A stretch of DNA of 64,000 nt from Oryzobacter faecalis (GCF_046764005.1 NZ_JBKOFW010000002.1:186001-250000), one strand, 5' to 3'; shown: positions 36,520 through 47,515, counted from the stretch's first letter. The notes: a model not told the origin generated them from the letters alone. Translations and numbers: made by a program.

Positions 36520-37275
36520 TCAGCCCGCGTCGACGGTGGCGTGGGCGGGGACGATCGAGCCGCTGTAGGCCGGGAAGCGCGTGTCGCCCTCGAGGGTCCT
36601 GACGTCGTAGCCGAGCCCGACCGCGAGCGACCACTGGCGCAGGTTCTCGACGACCGGGTCGGTGCGCAGCACCTCGGTGAGGCGCGCGGTGTCGCCGATG
36701 GCGGTGATGACGTAGGGCGGGGAGTAGACCCGGCCCTGGAGGATCAGCGTGTTGCCGACGCAGCGGACGGCGCTCGTGGAGATGACCCGCTGGTCCTGGA
36801 GCATCATCGCCTCGGCGCCCCCGGCCCACAGCGCGTTGACGACCGCCTGGACGTCCTGCTGGTGGATGACGTAGTCGTCGGGGTCCGCGCCCTCGGGCAC
36901 CTCGCCGTTCGGCAGCCGGGCGTCGTCGAGCTCGACCCGGATGGCCGGCCCCTCGACCTCGGTGCGCCCGGCGAGGGGCGCGAGCTCGTTGGCCTGCCGC
37001 TCGAGCCCCTGGGTCGTGACGTCGCCCGGGGCGAGGTTCGCCGTCTTCTCGTCGACCTCGGCGCGCAGCCGGTCGACCTCGAGGGTGCGCTGCTCGTTCG
37101 TGCGGTTCTGGCTGCGGATGAGGTCGGGGAGCATGGCCTGGTCGGGCCGGATGTCCTGGCCCTGCGCGGCCCGCACGCTCGACGCGAAGAGCGCCCCCGC
37201 GGCGAGCGCCACGACGGGAACCAGCCAGGGCCAGGGGGACGGTCGGTCGACCCGACCACCGTGCGTTCCGGCCAC
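36520..37275 (-). CDS. DUF881 family protein
   Basis: A 251-aa membrane-anchored protein of the DUF881 family, always found near crgA and division genes in actinobacteria. One N-terminal helix (about 17-35), a coiled-coil-like segment (about 60-90, RTNEQRTLEVDRLRAEVDEK), and the DUF881 core with GPAIRVELDDAR near 125, VVNALWAGGAEAM near 158 and VITAIGDTARL near 198. I prefer the GTG at 37275 because GGAGG stands 8 nt before it; the GTG at 37284 (three codons longer) directly abuts the GGAG. Function unknown. Confidence 0.85.
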   Translation of the reverse strand: MAGTHGGRVDRPSPWPWLVPVVALAAGALFASSVRAAQGQDIRPDQAMLPDLIRSQNRTNEQRTLEVDRLRAEVDEKTANLAPGDVTTQGLERQANELAPLAGRTEVEGPAIRVELDDARLPNGEVPEGADPDDYVIHQQDVQAVVNALWAGGAEAMMLQDQRVISTSAVRCVGNTLILQGRVYSPPYVITAIGDTARLTEVLRTDPVVENLRQWSLAVGLGYDVRTLEGDTRFPAYSGSIVPAHATVDAG

Positions 37276-37305
37276 CGCGCTCACCTCCTCTCCGCTGCGT
37301 GCCTC

Positions 37306-37312
37306 TACGCTA
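37306..37312. promoter_or_regulatory. Shared divergent -10 region between DUF881 operon and crgA
   Basis: The sequence CTACGCTAGG gives TACGCT on the plus strand (37306-37311) and TAGCGT on the minus strand (37312-37307). Both point to genes 31-40 nt away, so the two promoters overlap almost completely and may compete for polymerase. Confidence 0.5.
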
Positions 37313-37345
37313 GGTCACACCACCAACGCCACGAGGAGACAGTCC

Positions 37346-37597
37346 GTGCCCGAGTCCAAGGGTCGCTCGAAGCCCAGCTACACCCCGCCGCGCTCGGCGC
37401 AGAAGGCCCAGGGCCCGAACCCGCGCTGGTTCGTCCCCGTGATGCTCGGCCTCATGGTCATCGGGCTGCTGTGGGTCGTGACCTACTACATCAGCGGGGC
37501 CCACCAGTACCCCGTGCCCCAGATCGAGCGCTGGAACCTCGGGGTCGGCTTCGCCCTGATGATGGCCGGCTTCCTCATGACGACCCGCTGGCGCTGA
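37346..37597 (+). CDS. crgA: CrgA: cell-division membrane protein
   Basis: An 83-aa protein with a basic N-terminus (PESKGRSKPSYTPPRS), the family block NPRWFVPVMLGLMVIGLLWVV (first TM, about 30-50), and a second TM (about 62-80) ending MTTRWR. CrgA interacts with FtsZ and PBPs in mycobacteria and inhibits Z-ring formation in Streptomyces. The GTG start follows GAGGAG. It is divergent from the DUF881-sortase-pabA operon, as in other actinobacteria, and followed by a DnaA-box-like cluster. Confidence 0.92.
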   Translation: MPESKGRSKPSYTPPRSAQKAQGPNPRWFVPVMLGLMVIGLLWVVTYYISGAHQYPVPQIERWNLGVGFALMMAGFLMTTRWR

Positions 37598-37615
37598 CAC
37601 CCACGTTCAGACGAG

Positions 37616-37787
37616 CTGTCCACAGGGGTTGTCCACACTGGGGATGAATGACACCCGTGTAATCCACAGGTGGGCAACCTGTGGAAAGCGCGTTGACCTG
37701 CGGCGATGCCCGATCCTCACTGGTGCGGCGGGGCGTCCACAGGGTGGGGACCGCAGCCTGGGGACAGCGGTGGAGGACGGTGGACAA
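37616..37787. promoter_or_regulatory. Cluster of DnaA-box-like 9-mers
   Basis: In the gap after crgA, six sites resemble the actinobacterial box TTGTCCACA: CTGTCCACA 37616-37624, TTGTCCACA 37629-37637 (perfect), TAATCCACA 37660-37668, TGTGGAAAG 37680-37688 (reverse), GCGTCCACA 37733-37741, and GGTGGACAA 37779-37787 (reverse). No gene is visible here. It may be a DnaA-binding region, perhaps auxiliary to oriC, or only GC-rich coincidence for the weaker sites. Confidence 0.5.
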
Positions 37788-37840
37788 CCGCGTGCGGGCC
37801 GCAGCCGGCGTGGGGCCCCTCGCGGGCGGCGGGGACGGCG

Positions 37841-38743
37841 TCAGCCGGCGAGGGCGTACTTCGCCCCCGCGAGCGCCACGAGGACGACGAGGATGGCGGC
37901 GAGCCCGACCCAGTGCAGCTGCCGGTTGCCCCGGTCGACGAGGCTGCGGGGGCGCCCGAGGTAGCCGATGACCCCCGCGCAGGCCGCGCCCGTGACGAGC
38001 CCACCGAGGTGCGCCTGCCAGGCGATGCCCGGGATGACGAACCCGATGACGGCGTTGATGCCGATGACGACGTACATCCCAGCCGCCGAGCGACCGAGGC
38101 GACGCTGGAGGACCAGGAACGCCCCGAACATCCCGAAGACCGCGCCCGAGGCGCCGACCGCGCCGGACCACCACGCCCCCGGTCCGGTGGCGAGGGCGTC
38201 CTCGTACCCCTGCGGTGTGGCGAGGAGCAGGTACACGACCGACCCGCCGAGGGCGCTGAGCAGGTACGTGGCCGCGAAGCGGGCCCGGCCGACGAGCGGC
38301 TCGAGGTAGGTGCCCATGACCCACAGGGCGTACATGTTGAACGCGATGTGGAGGATGAGGCTCTGGCTGTGGGCGAAGGCCGAGGTGAGGAAGCGCCACG
38401 GCTCGACCTCACCGAGGGCGGGGACGAACGCGATGCGGCTGGTGAGGGAACCGTCGACCATCTGGGCGAGGAAGACGACGACGCAGACCGCGATGATCGT
38501 GATCGTCACCGCCGGGCGGCCGTCGGTGACCTGCCCCCCGAAGACCGTGCGGGCCTGCCGCACGGACCTGCGGCCCTCGGCGACGCAGTCGACGCACTGG
38601 ATGCCGACCGCGGCCGGGCGCTGGCACTCGGGGCACGCCGGGCGGCGGCACCGCTGGCAGCGCACGTACGACTCGCGGTCCGGGTGGCGCGGGCAGACGG
38701 GGACCTGCTCGGCGGCCTCCGGCGTCACCGGCTGCTCGGCCAC
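37841..38743 (-). CDS. Rhomboid family intramembrane serine protease
   Basis: A 300-aa polytopic protease. The N-terminal 60 residues hold a Cys/His-rich zinc-ribbon-like module (CPRHPDRESYVRCQRCRRPACPEC ... VQCVDC). Seven hydrophobic helices follow. The catalytic Ser is in GASGAVFGMFGA near residue 195 and the His is in AWQAHLGGLVTG near residue 245; HIAFNMYALWVMG near 135 is the conserved H-x-x-x-N element. GTG start with GGAGAG upstream. Rhomboids cleave transmembrane substrates; no partner is obvious. It lies next to ppiA, as in many actinobacteria. Confidence 0.92.
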   Translation of the reverse strand: MAEQPVTPEAAEQVPVCPRHPDRESYVRCQRCRRPACPECQRPAAVGIQCVDCVAEGRRSVRQARTVFGGQVTDGRPAVTITIIAVCVVVFLAQMVDGSLTSRIAFVPALGEVEPWRFLTSAFAHSQSLILHIAFNMYALWVMGTYLEPLVGRARFAATYLLSALGGSVVYLLLATPQGYEDALATGPGAWWSGAVGASGAVFGMFGAFLVLQRRLGRSAAGMYVVIGINAVIGFVIPGIAWQAHLGGLVTGAACAGVIGYLGRPRSLVDRGNRQLHWVGLAAILVVLVALAGAKYALAG

Positions 38744-38775
38744 GTGCTCTCCTCGTCCGCCCGCGCCGGTGGTGC

Positions 38776-39294
38776 TCAGTCCTGGATCTCGACGCGCTCG
38801 ATGACGACGTCCTCGAGCGGCTTGTCCTGCGCACCGGTGCGGACGCCGGCCAGCGTGTCGACGACCTCACGGCTCGCGGCGTCGGCGACCTCGCCGAAGA
38901 TCGTGTGCTTGCCGTTGAGCCAGGTCGTCGGCGCCACGGTGATGAAGAACTGCGAGCCGTTGGTGCCCTTGCCCATCCGCTTGCCGGCGTTGGCCATGGC
39001 GAGCAGGTAGGGGCGGTCGAACTGCTTGTCGGGGTGGATCTCGTCGTCGAAGTCGTAGCCCGGGCCACCCATACCGCGGCCGAGCGGGCAGCCGCCCTGG
39101 ATCATGAAGCCCGGGATGATGCGGTGGAAGATCAGGCCGTCGTAGAACTTCGTGGGGTTCGAGCGCCCCGCGTCGTCGTTGTACTCCTTCTCGCCGGTCG
39201 CGAGGCCGACGAAGTTCTTCACCGTGGTCGGCGCCTCGTTCGGGAAGAGGTCGACGACGATCGGTCCGTGGTTCGTGTGCAGGGTTGCCTTCAT
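38776..39294 (-). CDS. ppiA: Cyclophilin-type peptidyl-prolyl isomerase
   Basis: A 172-aa cytosolic cyclophilin catalysing proline cis-trans isomerisation. Motifs: PTTVKNFVGLATG near residue 23, FYDGLIFHRIIPGFMIQGG near 50 (with the catalytic Arg in FHR and the F/M/Q residues), and NGSQFFITVAPTTWLNGKHTIFGEV near 110. No signal peptide. The start ATG at 39294 sits 7 nt past GAGGAT, which could be a -10; alternatively GAGAGG is a distant Shine-Dalgarno. Divergent from the helix-rich protein gene at 39457. Confidence 0.93.
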   Translation of the reverse strand: MKATLHTNHGPIVVDLFPNEAPTTVKNFVGLATGEKEYNDDAGRSNPTKFYDGLIFHRIIPGFMIQGGCPLGRGMGGPGYDFDDEIHPDKQFDRPYLLAMANAGKRMGKGTNGSQFFITVAPTTWLNGKHTIFGEVADAASREVVDTLAGVRTGAQDKPLEDVVIERVEIQD

Positions 39295-39456
39295 GCGCCC
39301 GATCCTCTCACGCGGGCCCGACCCTGCCCCGGGCGTCCCCCGACCGTCCGCCCGGTCCGCGGACGCGTCTGCATCCGCGTGACCCCGGATCGCGGTGAGC
39401 AGCGCAAACAAGGCAGGATGGGGACGAAGGAAGACTTCCCACCTCGAGGAGGACAC

Positions 39457-40422
39457 GTGTTCCGGACCAAGAGCAGGACCGACCAGGCACGCGACGCCGT
39501 CGCCGACGCCGCCGATCGCGCGAGCGCGTCCGCCAAGGACGCCGCCGACAAGGCGGCCAAGAGCGCCAGGCAGGCCAAGGGCAGGGCGTCCGACCTGTCG
39601 GGCAGCGCCGCCGACCAGTACGACACCGCGCGCGACAAGGCCCACGACTACGCCGACGTCGCCCGCGACGCCGCGGGCACCGCGCGCGAGAAGGCCCACG
39701 ACTACGCCGAGGTCGCGCGGGACAAGGCGTCCGACGCCTACGACGAGCTCGCCCCGCGCGTCGAGCACGCCAAGGAGACCTTCATCGAGGACATCGTGCC
39801 CAAGGTCGCCACCGCCCTCGCCGCGATCGCCGCCGGTGCCGCGGCCGCCAAGGAGCAGGCCGTCGAGGCCGCCGACCGCGCGCCCGACGCCTACGCCGTC
39901 CTCAAGGGCGATGCCGTGGCGAAGCCCTCCGGGGGCAAGGGACGCTGGATCCTCCTCCTCGGAGCGGTCGCCGCCGGTGCCGCCGTCTACGCGTGGCGCA
40001 AGAGCAACGAGCGCCCCGACCCGTGGGCCACCGCCGCGCCCTACACGCCGCCGACGAGCACCCAGCAGAAGGTCACCGACCTCAAGGACGCCGCGAAGGA
40101 GAAGGCGACCGAGGTCAAGGAGGCCGCCGCCGAGAAGGCCGCCGAGCTCAAGGACAAGGCCGTCGAGGCCAAGGACGCCGCCGCCGAGAAGGCGACCGAG
40201 GCCAAGCAGACCGCTGCCGACAAGGCGGGCGAGGCCAAGGCCAAGGCCAGTGCGCGGGCCGAGGGCGCCAAGGCCCCGGCCGGGGCCGTCGCCGACGAGG
40301 GTGCCGCCACCTGGGAGTCGGCCGAGGTGTCCGACACCGGTGCCGCGTCGACCTCTGGCACGTCCGAGGGCGCCGACCTCTCGACGCCGAACCTCGACGC
40401 GGGGTCGACCGACAAGGCCTGA
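39457..40422 (+). CDS. DUF5324-like helix-rich membrane protein
   Basis: A 321-aa protein rich in Ala, Lys, Glu and Asp with 11-residue-type amphipathic repeats (KAHDYADVARDAAG, KATEVKEAAAEKAAEL), reminiscent of LEA or apolipoprotein-like coiled helices. One transmembrane helix (about 167-184, WILLLGAVAAGAAVYAW) followed by RKSNERPDPW matches the end of Streptomyces DUF5324 proteins, which also sit near ppiA/crgA. GTG start with GAGGAGG eight nt upstream. It probably forms a helical membrane-associated structure; function unknown. Ends in a strong hairpin at 40433-40494. Confidence 0.7.
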   Translation: MFRTKSRTDQARDAVADAADRASASAKDAADKAAKSARQAKGRASDLSGSAADQYDTARDKAHDYADVARDAAGTAREKAHDYAEVARDKASDAYDELAPRVEHAKETFIEDIVPKVATALAAIAAGAAAAKEQAVEAADRAPDAYAVLKGDAVAKPSGGKGRWILLLGAVAAGAAVYAWRKSNERPDPWATAAPYTPPTSTQQKVTDLKDAAKEKATEVKEAAAEKAAELKDKAVEAKDAAAEKATEAKQTAADKAGEAKAKASARAEGAKAPAGAVADEGAATWESAEVSDTGAASTSGTSEGADLSTPNLDAGSTDKA

Positions 40423-40432
40423 CCGCCCCGCA

Positions 40433-40494
40433 CCGAGCAGCGCGAAGCCCACGACCCGGACCCCTCCGGGCGTGGGCTTCGCGCTGCTGCTCGG
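40433..40494. terminator. Long hairpin terminator
   Basis: An 18-bp perfect stem (AGCAGCGCGAAGCCCACG at 40436-40453 with 40471-40488) is flanked by CCGAG/CTCGG outer pairing. It ends the helix-rich protein gene before the leaderless UvrA-like gene. Confidence 0.75.
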
Positions 40495-40545
40495 TGGGGG
40501 AGGGGGTCGTCAGGAACGGAGAAGCGGGCCGTCGGCGGTGCCCTC

Positions 40546-40551
40546 TAGCGT
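40546..40551 (+). promoter_or_regulatory. -10 element TAGCGT, leaderless promoter for 40558
   Basis: TAGCGT ends 6 nt before the ATG at 40558; a GTG at 40552 lies inside the spacer and is unlikely to be the start. Confidence 0.6.
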
Positions 40552-40557
40552 GTGCCC

Positions 40558-42945
<2,388 letters not shown>

Positions 42946-42955
42946 CCGGGCGACG

Positions 42956-44941
42956 TCACGCTGCAGCGGCCCGCAGGTGCTTGCGCCCGGTGAGCAGCGC
43001 CAGGGAGTAGCAGGCGGCGACGACGACGAGCAGGGCGTTGAAGCCCAGGACGAGGGCCAGGTACTCGAGCGCGCCGCCGACCATCGCCCCGAGCAGGTTC
43101 GCCCCGAAGGCCGTCGTCGAGGACCCGACGTCCTTGAACCGCACCGCGAACAGCAGGTTCGCGAGGAAGATCGGGAGGAAGGCGATCGTCACGCCGACGA
43201 CGAACCGCGGCACGGGGGCCAGGTCGAGCAACGCGTCGCCGGGCACCACCCACGCGACCGCCAGCGCCGCGAGGAGCAGCGGGTACAGGAGGACCGGGCG
43301 CGGGATCGTGACCCGGCGGGCGACCTCCACCGCGGCGAGGACGCTGAGCAGCACGCCGGTGAAGACGGCAGCGTTGACGGCCCACGTCGTGCCGAACAGC
43401 AGCGCGAACTGCACGACGTTCTTCGTCTCGAGCAGGAGGAACGCGACCCCCATGAAGAACAGGTCGGTGTACGGCCTCATCCGACCGATCGGTCCGCCGA
43501 CCCACCGCACGAGGACGACCGAGGCGAGCAGGACGAGCCCGAGCATCCCGAGGTAGAAGGCCGGGATGGTCCGCTCGGCGAGGTAGGGGAACGGGCGGTC
43601 GTCGACCGACGGCTCGAGCCCGCCGACGCGAGGTGTCCACGTCGTCGTGCAGCCACCGGTGGAGGCGTCGTCGCGCAGGGTCAGCACGGCCTGCTGGCGG
43701 TTGCCCTGCGTGGGCCCGAGCTGGACGCAGGGCGCGGTGCCGTAGACGGTGCTCACCGTGTTGGCGTAGCGGTCGAGGAGCCACGGCTCGTAGTAGTTGT
43801 ACATGGCGAAGGTGCCGCCGGGCTCGAGCAGCGAGCGCGCCCTCTCCAGGGCCTGGGTCGTGAAGAGGTAGTTCTCCAGTCGCAGGGCGGACTGCCCCGT
43901 GACGATCGTGGCCGAGTCGGGCAGGGCGAAGAGGATGAGGTCGTACGTGCCCGTCGCGCGCTCCATGAAGGCCCGGCCGTCGTCGACGTGGAGGGTGACG
44001 CGCGGGTCGTCGTAGGGGCGGTCGGGATGGCGGTCGCGGCCGACCTGGACCAGGGCGGGGTCGATCTCGACGGCGTCGACGCGCCGGGCCCCCTGCGACA
44101 GCGCCACCGCGACGTCGTTCCCGGTGCCGGCTCCGATGACGAGGACGTCGTCGCGCTTGTCCGCGTAGGTGTACGGGAAGAAGTAGAACGGCGAGTTCGT
44201 GCGGGCCTGCGCCACCGTCATCGACGTCTGGAGCGGGGTGTTGTTGACCTCGACGCGCACGTTCCCGCCGACCGCGTCACCGGTGCGGATCTTGTAGTAC
44301 GGCGACCACTGGAACGGGCCGACGAAGGACTCGATGCCGAGGGTGAGCACGACCGCCGCGATGCCGACGGCCGGCGCCCACCGCCGCCACCTCACGCGCT
44401 CGCCGAGGAGGAGGACGAAGGCCCCGCCCGCGAGCAGGGCCCACGCCAGCGGGGGGGTCCGCAGGAACGACAGGCCGGCGAACGTGACGATGCCGAGGAG
44501 CGAGCCGCCGATGTCGAGCCGGTACGCCTCCAGCGGCGCGAACTGCGTGAAGGTGCGGGCGACCTCCTGCGCGAGGGCGAACAGGGTGGCGACGACGAGG
44601 AGGAAGACCACACCCAGGGACAGCCACCGCGGAAGGGGGGCGGTGCCGAAGTGGCTCTGCAGCTCCCACGCGCCGGTGCGCGTCGTGCCGGTCCGGACGG
44701 GGAAGGCGAGGACGAAGAGGACGACCGCGGCGAGGAGCAGGGGCGCCGCGGGGAAGACGTCGCGGCCGGTCGAGCCCCGCAGGAAGCCCAGCCCGATGCC
44801 GAGGAAGCTCGCGAGGAGGACGAAGTTCGTCAGGTGGACGAGGTAGAGGTTGTTCGACGAGGTCCAGCGGATCAGCGCCAGCTCGACGAAGAGCATGAGG
44901 GCGCTGGCCAGCACCAGCCGGACCCGCGGCGAGAGCGTCAC
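42956..44941 (-). CDS. Membrane-embedded spermidine synthase-like protein
   Basis: A 661-aa protein. The N-terminal 210 residues contain about seven hydrophobic spans; a soluble SAM-binding domain follows (about 230-470) with LVIGAGTGNDVAVALSQGA near 270, VEIDPALVQVG near 295 and a DDGRAFM motif near 320; the C-terminal 190 residues contain about six more spans. This resembles the spermidine-synthase-like membrane proteins common in actinobacteria. The DLILFALPDS loop replaces the usual catalytic Asp-x-x-Asp, so polyamine synthesis is unproven. GTG start leaderless: TAGGGT ends 7 nt upstream. Divergent from the regulator-hydrolase gene. Confidence 0.75.
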   Translation of the reverse strand: MTLSPRVRLVLASALMLFVELALIRWTSSNNLYLVHLTNFVLLASFLGIGLGFLRGSTGRDVFPAAPLLLAAVVLFVLAFPVRTGTTRTGAWELQSHFGTAPLPRWLSLGVVFLLVVATLFALAQEVARTFTQFAPLEAYRLDIGGSLLGIVTFAGLSFLRTPPLAWALLAGGAFVLLLGERVRWRRWAPAVGIAAVVLTLGIESFVGPFQWSPYYKIRTGDAVGGNVRVEVNNTPLQTSMTVAQARTNSPFYFFPYTYADKRDDVLVIGAGTGNDVAVALSQGARRVDAVEIDPALVQVGRDRHPDRPYDDPRVTLHVDDGRAFMERATGTYDLILFALPDSATIVTGQSALRLENYLFTTQALERARSLLEPGGTFAMYNYYEPWLLDRYANTVSTVYGTAPCVQLGPTQGNRQQAVLTLRDDASTGGCTTTWTPRVGGLEPSVDDRPFPYLAERTIPAFYLGMLGLVLLASVVLVRWVGGPIGRMRPYTDLFFMGVAFLLLETKNVVQFALLFGTTWAVNAAVFTGVLLSVLAAVEVARRVTIPRPVLLYPLLLAALAVAWVVPGDALLDLAPVPRFVVGVTIAFLPIFLANLLFAVRFKDVGSSTTAFGANLLGAMVGGALEYLALVLGFNALLVVVAACYSLALLTGRKHLRAAAA

Positions 44942-44948
44942 CCGCGCC

Positions 44949-44954
44949 ACCCTA
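44949..44954 (-). promoter_or_regulatory. -10 element TAGGGT, leaderless promoter for 44941
   Basis: Minus-strand TAGGGT ends 7 nt before the GTG at 44941. Confidence 0.5.
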
Positions 44955-45001
44955 GGGCCGGGTGAGCGCTCCGGGCGGTGTCCGTGGCGGGGCTCCCCTG
45001 C

Positions 45002-45007
45002 CACACT
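45002..45007 (+). promoter_or_regulatory. -10-like CACACT, possible leaderless promoter for 45014
   Basis: CACACT ends 6 nt before the ATG at 45014. The match to TAnnnT is weak, but the spacing fits the window's leaderless pattern. Confidence 0.35.
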
Positions 45008-45013
45008 CGACCC

Positions 45014-46273
45014 ATGCGGTACTCGTTCGGGGACCTCGTCCTCGACACCGACCGGTACCTCCTGGAGCGGGGCGGGGAGCCCCAGCACGTCCAGCCCCAG
45101 GTCTTCGACGTGCTCAGCCACCTCGTGGCGCACCGCGACCGGGTCGTGCCGAAGACCGAGCTGCTCGACACGGTCTGGGGCGACCGCTTCGTCAGCGACT
45201 CGACCCTGACGAGCCGGATCAAGGCGGCTCGTCGCGTCGTGGGGGACGACGGCATCGCCCAGACCGTCATCAAGACGGTGCACGGCCGGGGGTACCGGTG
45301 GGTGGCCGACGTCGACACCGGTGCTGAACCGTCCGGTGCCGTCCGCGCGTCCGCCCCGTCCCCTCCGCCGCGCCGGCTGGAACAGCGAATCCGGTTCTGC
45401 CGCACCGCAGACGGTGAGCGTCTGGCCTACGCCACCGTCGGTGAAGGCCCGCCCCTCGTGCGTGCGGCCCACTGGATCACGCACCTCGACCACGAGTGGA
45501 ACAGCCCGGTGTGGCAGCACTGGATGGAGGGGCTGTCCAGCGGCCGCACCCTCGTCCGGTACGACGAGCGCGGCTGCGGGCTGTCGGACCACGACCCGTA
45601 CGACGTCTCGCTCGAGTCCTTCGTCCACGACCTCGAGGCCGTCGTCGACGAGCTGGGGCTCGAGCGGTTCCCGCTGATGGGGCTCTCGCAGGGCGGGCCG
45701 GTCGCCATCGAGTACGCCGCACGCCATCCCGAGCGGGTCAGCCGGCTCGTCCTCGTCGGCGCGTTCGTCAAGGGCCGGCGAGCCCGGTCGTCCACGCCGG
45801 AGCACCACCGCGAGTTCGAGATGCAGCGCGAGCTGATCCGGCTCGGGTGGGGCCGCGACGAGCACGCGTTCCGCCTGTACTTCTCCTCGGTCTTCATGCC
45901 CGACGCCGACCCGCAGCTGTGGACCGCCTTCGCCGAGCTGATGCGGCGCACGACATCGGCCGAGAACGCGTTGCGGCTCTTCGACGCCTGCCTCGACATG
46001 GACGTCACGCAGGCGGCCCGCACGCTGGACGTGCCGACGCTCATCCTCCACGCCCGCGGCGACCAGCGGATCCCGTTCGAGCAGGGGGTCAGCCTCGGCG
46101 GCCTCATCCGCGGCAGCCGGCTCGTGCCGCTCGACTCGCGCAACCACCTGATGCGTCCGGACGAGCCCGCCTGGACCCACTTCCTCGACGAGGTCGATGC
46201 CTTCCTCGCCGAGGACGACTCCACGACGAGTCCACGCGCGGTCCACCCCGGGTCCAAGGTCACCGGCCGGTAG
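45014..46273 (+). CDS. Winged-helix transcription factor fused to alpha/beta hydrolase
   Basis: A 419-aa fusion. The N-terminal 95 residues form an OmpR/PhoB-type winged helix (FGDLVLDTDRYLLERGG, VQPQVFDVLSHLVAHRDRVVPKTELLDTVWG, TLTSRIKAARRVVGD...IKTVHGRGYRW). A Pro-rich linker follows, then an alpha/beta hydrolase (about 130-405) with the nucleophile elbow MGLSQGGPVAIEYA near 222, Asp in LILHARGDQRIPFE near 347, and His in RNHLM near 380. No transmembrane helix is present. Such fusions probably couple ligand or ester sensing to transcription. The leaderless start is weakly supported by CACACT. Confidence 0.85.
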   Translation: MRYSFGDLVLDTDRYLLERGGEPQHVQPQVFDVLSHLVAHRDRVVPKTELLDTVWGDRFVSDSTLTSRIKAARRVVGDDGIAQTVIKTVHGRGYRWVADVDTGAEPSGAVRASAPSPPPRRLEQRIRFCRTADGERLAYATVGEGPPLVRAAHWITHLDHEWNSPVWQHWMEGLSSGRTLVRYDERGCGLSDHDPYDVSLESFVHDLEAVVDELGLERFPLMGLSQGGPVAIEYAARHPERVSRLVLVGAFVKGRRARSSTPEHHREFEMQRELIRLGWGRDEHAFRLYFSSVFMPDADPQLWTAFAELMRRTTSAENALRLFDACLDMDVTQAARTLDVPTLILHARGDQRIPFEQGVSLGGLIRGSRLVPLDSRNHLMRPDEPAWTHFLDEVDAFLAEDDSTTSPRAVHPGSKVTGR

Positions 46274-46315
46274 CGGAGGACGGTCGTCCTCATCGCGATC
46301 GACGAGGAGACCGCC

Positions 46316-47515
46316 GTGACCCGCACCGACCGACCCCACACCTCCCGGACCCGGCGCGCCGACGTGGTCGTCGTCGGAGGACGCTGCGCCGGCGCCGCGA
46401 CGGCCATGCTGCTGGCGCGGGCCGGGCACGACGTCCTCGTCCTGGACCGGGCGACCTTCCCGAGCGACACCGTCTCCACGCACGTCCTGTCGCGGGTCGC
46501 GATGGTGCAGCTGCTGCGCTGGGGGCTGCTCCCGGCGGTGCACGCGTCGGGGGCGCCGCGGGTGACGAGTGTCTCGATCGACACGGGGGGCGACGTGCTC
46601 ACCCGCACGATCAGGGACCGGTACGGGGTCGACCACCTGCTCGCCCCGCGGCGCACCGCCCTCGACGCGGTCCTCCAGGACGCGGCCGTCCGCGCGGGGG
46701 CGAGGGTCGCGACGGGTGTCGCGGTGGACGGCGTGCTGCGCGACGGCACCGGCCGGGCGGTGGGGGTCCGGGCCCGTGACACCTCCGGCCCCCTCGTCGT
46801 CGAGGCCCGGCACGTCGTCGGGGCCGACGGGCTGATCTCCCGGGTTGCCCGCTCGGTGGCGGCGCCGCTCGTCGTCCGCCGGCCGACGACGGGCGCGTCG
46901 CTCTACGCCTACCTGCGCGGCCCGTGGACGGCGATCGAGTACCACGTCGGTCGCGGGGCGCTCGGCGGGATCTTCCCGACGCACGGCGGCGAGTCGTGCG
47001 TGTGGGTCTGCACGTCCGAGGCCGGCGCCCGCCGCCACCAGCGACGCGGCGCCCGCGACTCCGTGCTGCTCGACCTCCTGGGCGAGCTGACGCCGCGGTT
47101 GGCCGACCGCGTCCGGGGCGCCGAGCAGACCTCGCCGGTGCGGGGGATGCTGCGGATGCCGAACCAGCTGCGGCGGGCGTGGGGCCCGGGGTGGTCGCTC
47201 GTCGGCGACGCCGGCTACCACCGCGACGCCATCACCGGTTTCGGCATCAGCGACGCCTTCCGTGACGCCGAGCTCCTGGCGACCGCCCTCGACGTCGTGC
47301 TGCGGCATCCCCGGTGCGAGGACCGCTCGCTCACCCGGTACGCGAGGGAGCGCGACCGGCTGGCGCGACCCGTCCTCGACCTCACCTGCGCGCTCGCCAC
47401 CTTCCCCGAACCCGGACGGTTCGTCGACCTCCAGCGGCAGCTGGCCCGCGTCATCGACGAGCAGGCCGGCGAGCTGGCGGCTTGGCCGTCGCCCGTGCGC
47501 GCGTCCGTCGCCTGA
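46316..47515 (+). CDS. FAD-dependent oxidoreductase, geranylgeranyl-reductase-like
   Basis: A 399-aa flavoprotein. The N-terminal Rossmann VVVVGGRCAGAATAMLLARAG (about 18-38) is a slightly altered GxGxxG (GGRCAG), followed by LDRATFPSDTVSTHVL; VVGADGLISRVAR near 165 and SLVGDAGYHRDAITGFGISDAF near 297 close the FAD site in the PHBH/GGR pattern. GTG start with GAGGAG upstream, 42 nt after the regulator-hydrolase gene. It may be a monooxygenase or reductase regulated by that protein; no substrate is identifiable. Confidence 0.82.
   Translation: MTRTDRPHTSRTRRADVVVVGGRCAGAATAMLLARAGHDVLVLDRATFPSDTVSTHVLSRVAMVQLLRWGLLPAVHASGAPRVTSVSIDTGGDVLTRTIRDRYGVDHLLAPRRTALDAVLQDAAVRAGARVATGVAVDGVLRDGTGRAVGVRARDTSGPLVVEARHVVGADGLISRVARSVAAPLVVRRPTTGASLYAYLRGPWTAIEYHVGRGALGGIFPTHGGESCVWVCTSEAGARRHQRRGARDSVLLDLLGELTPRLADRVRGAEQTSPVRGMLRMPNQLRRAWGPGWSLVGDAGYHRDAITGFGISDAFRDAELLATALDVVLRHPRCEDRSLTRYARERDRLARPVLDLTCALATFPEPGRFVDLQRQLARVIDEQAGELAAWPSPVRASVA

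Noticed and set aside
37616..37787. The chromosomal oriC itself
   Set aside because: dnaA and dnaN are not adjacent and only one box is perfect, so I report only a DnaA-box-like cluster.
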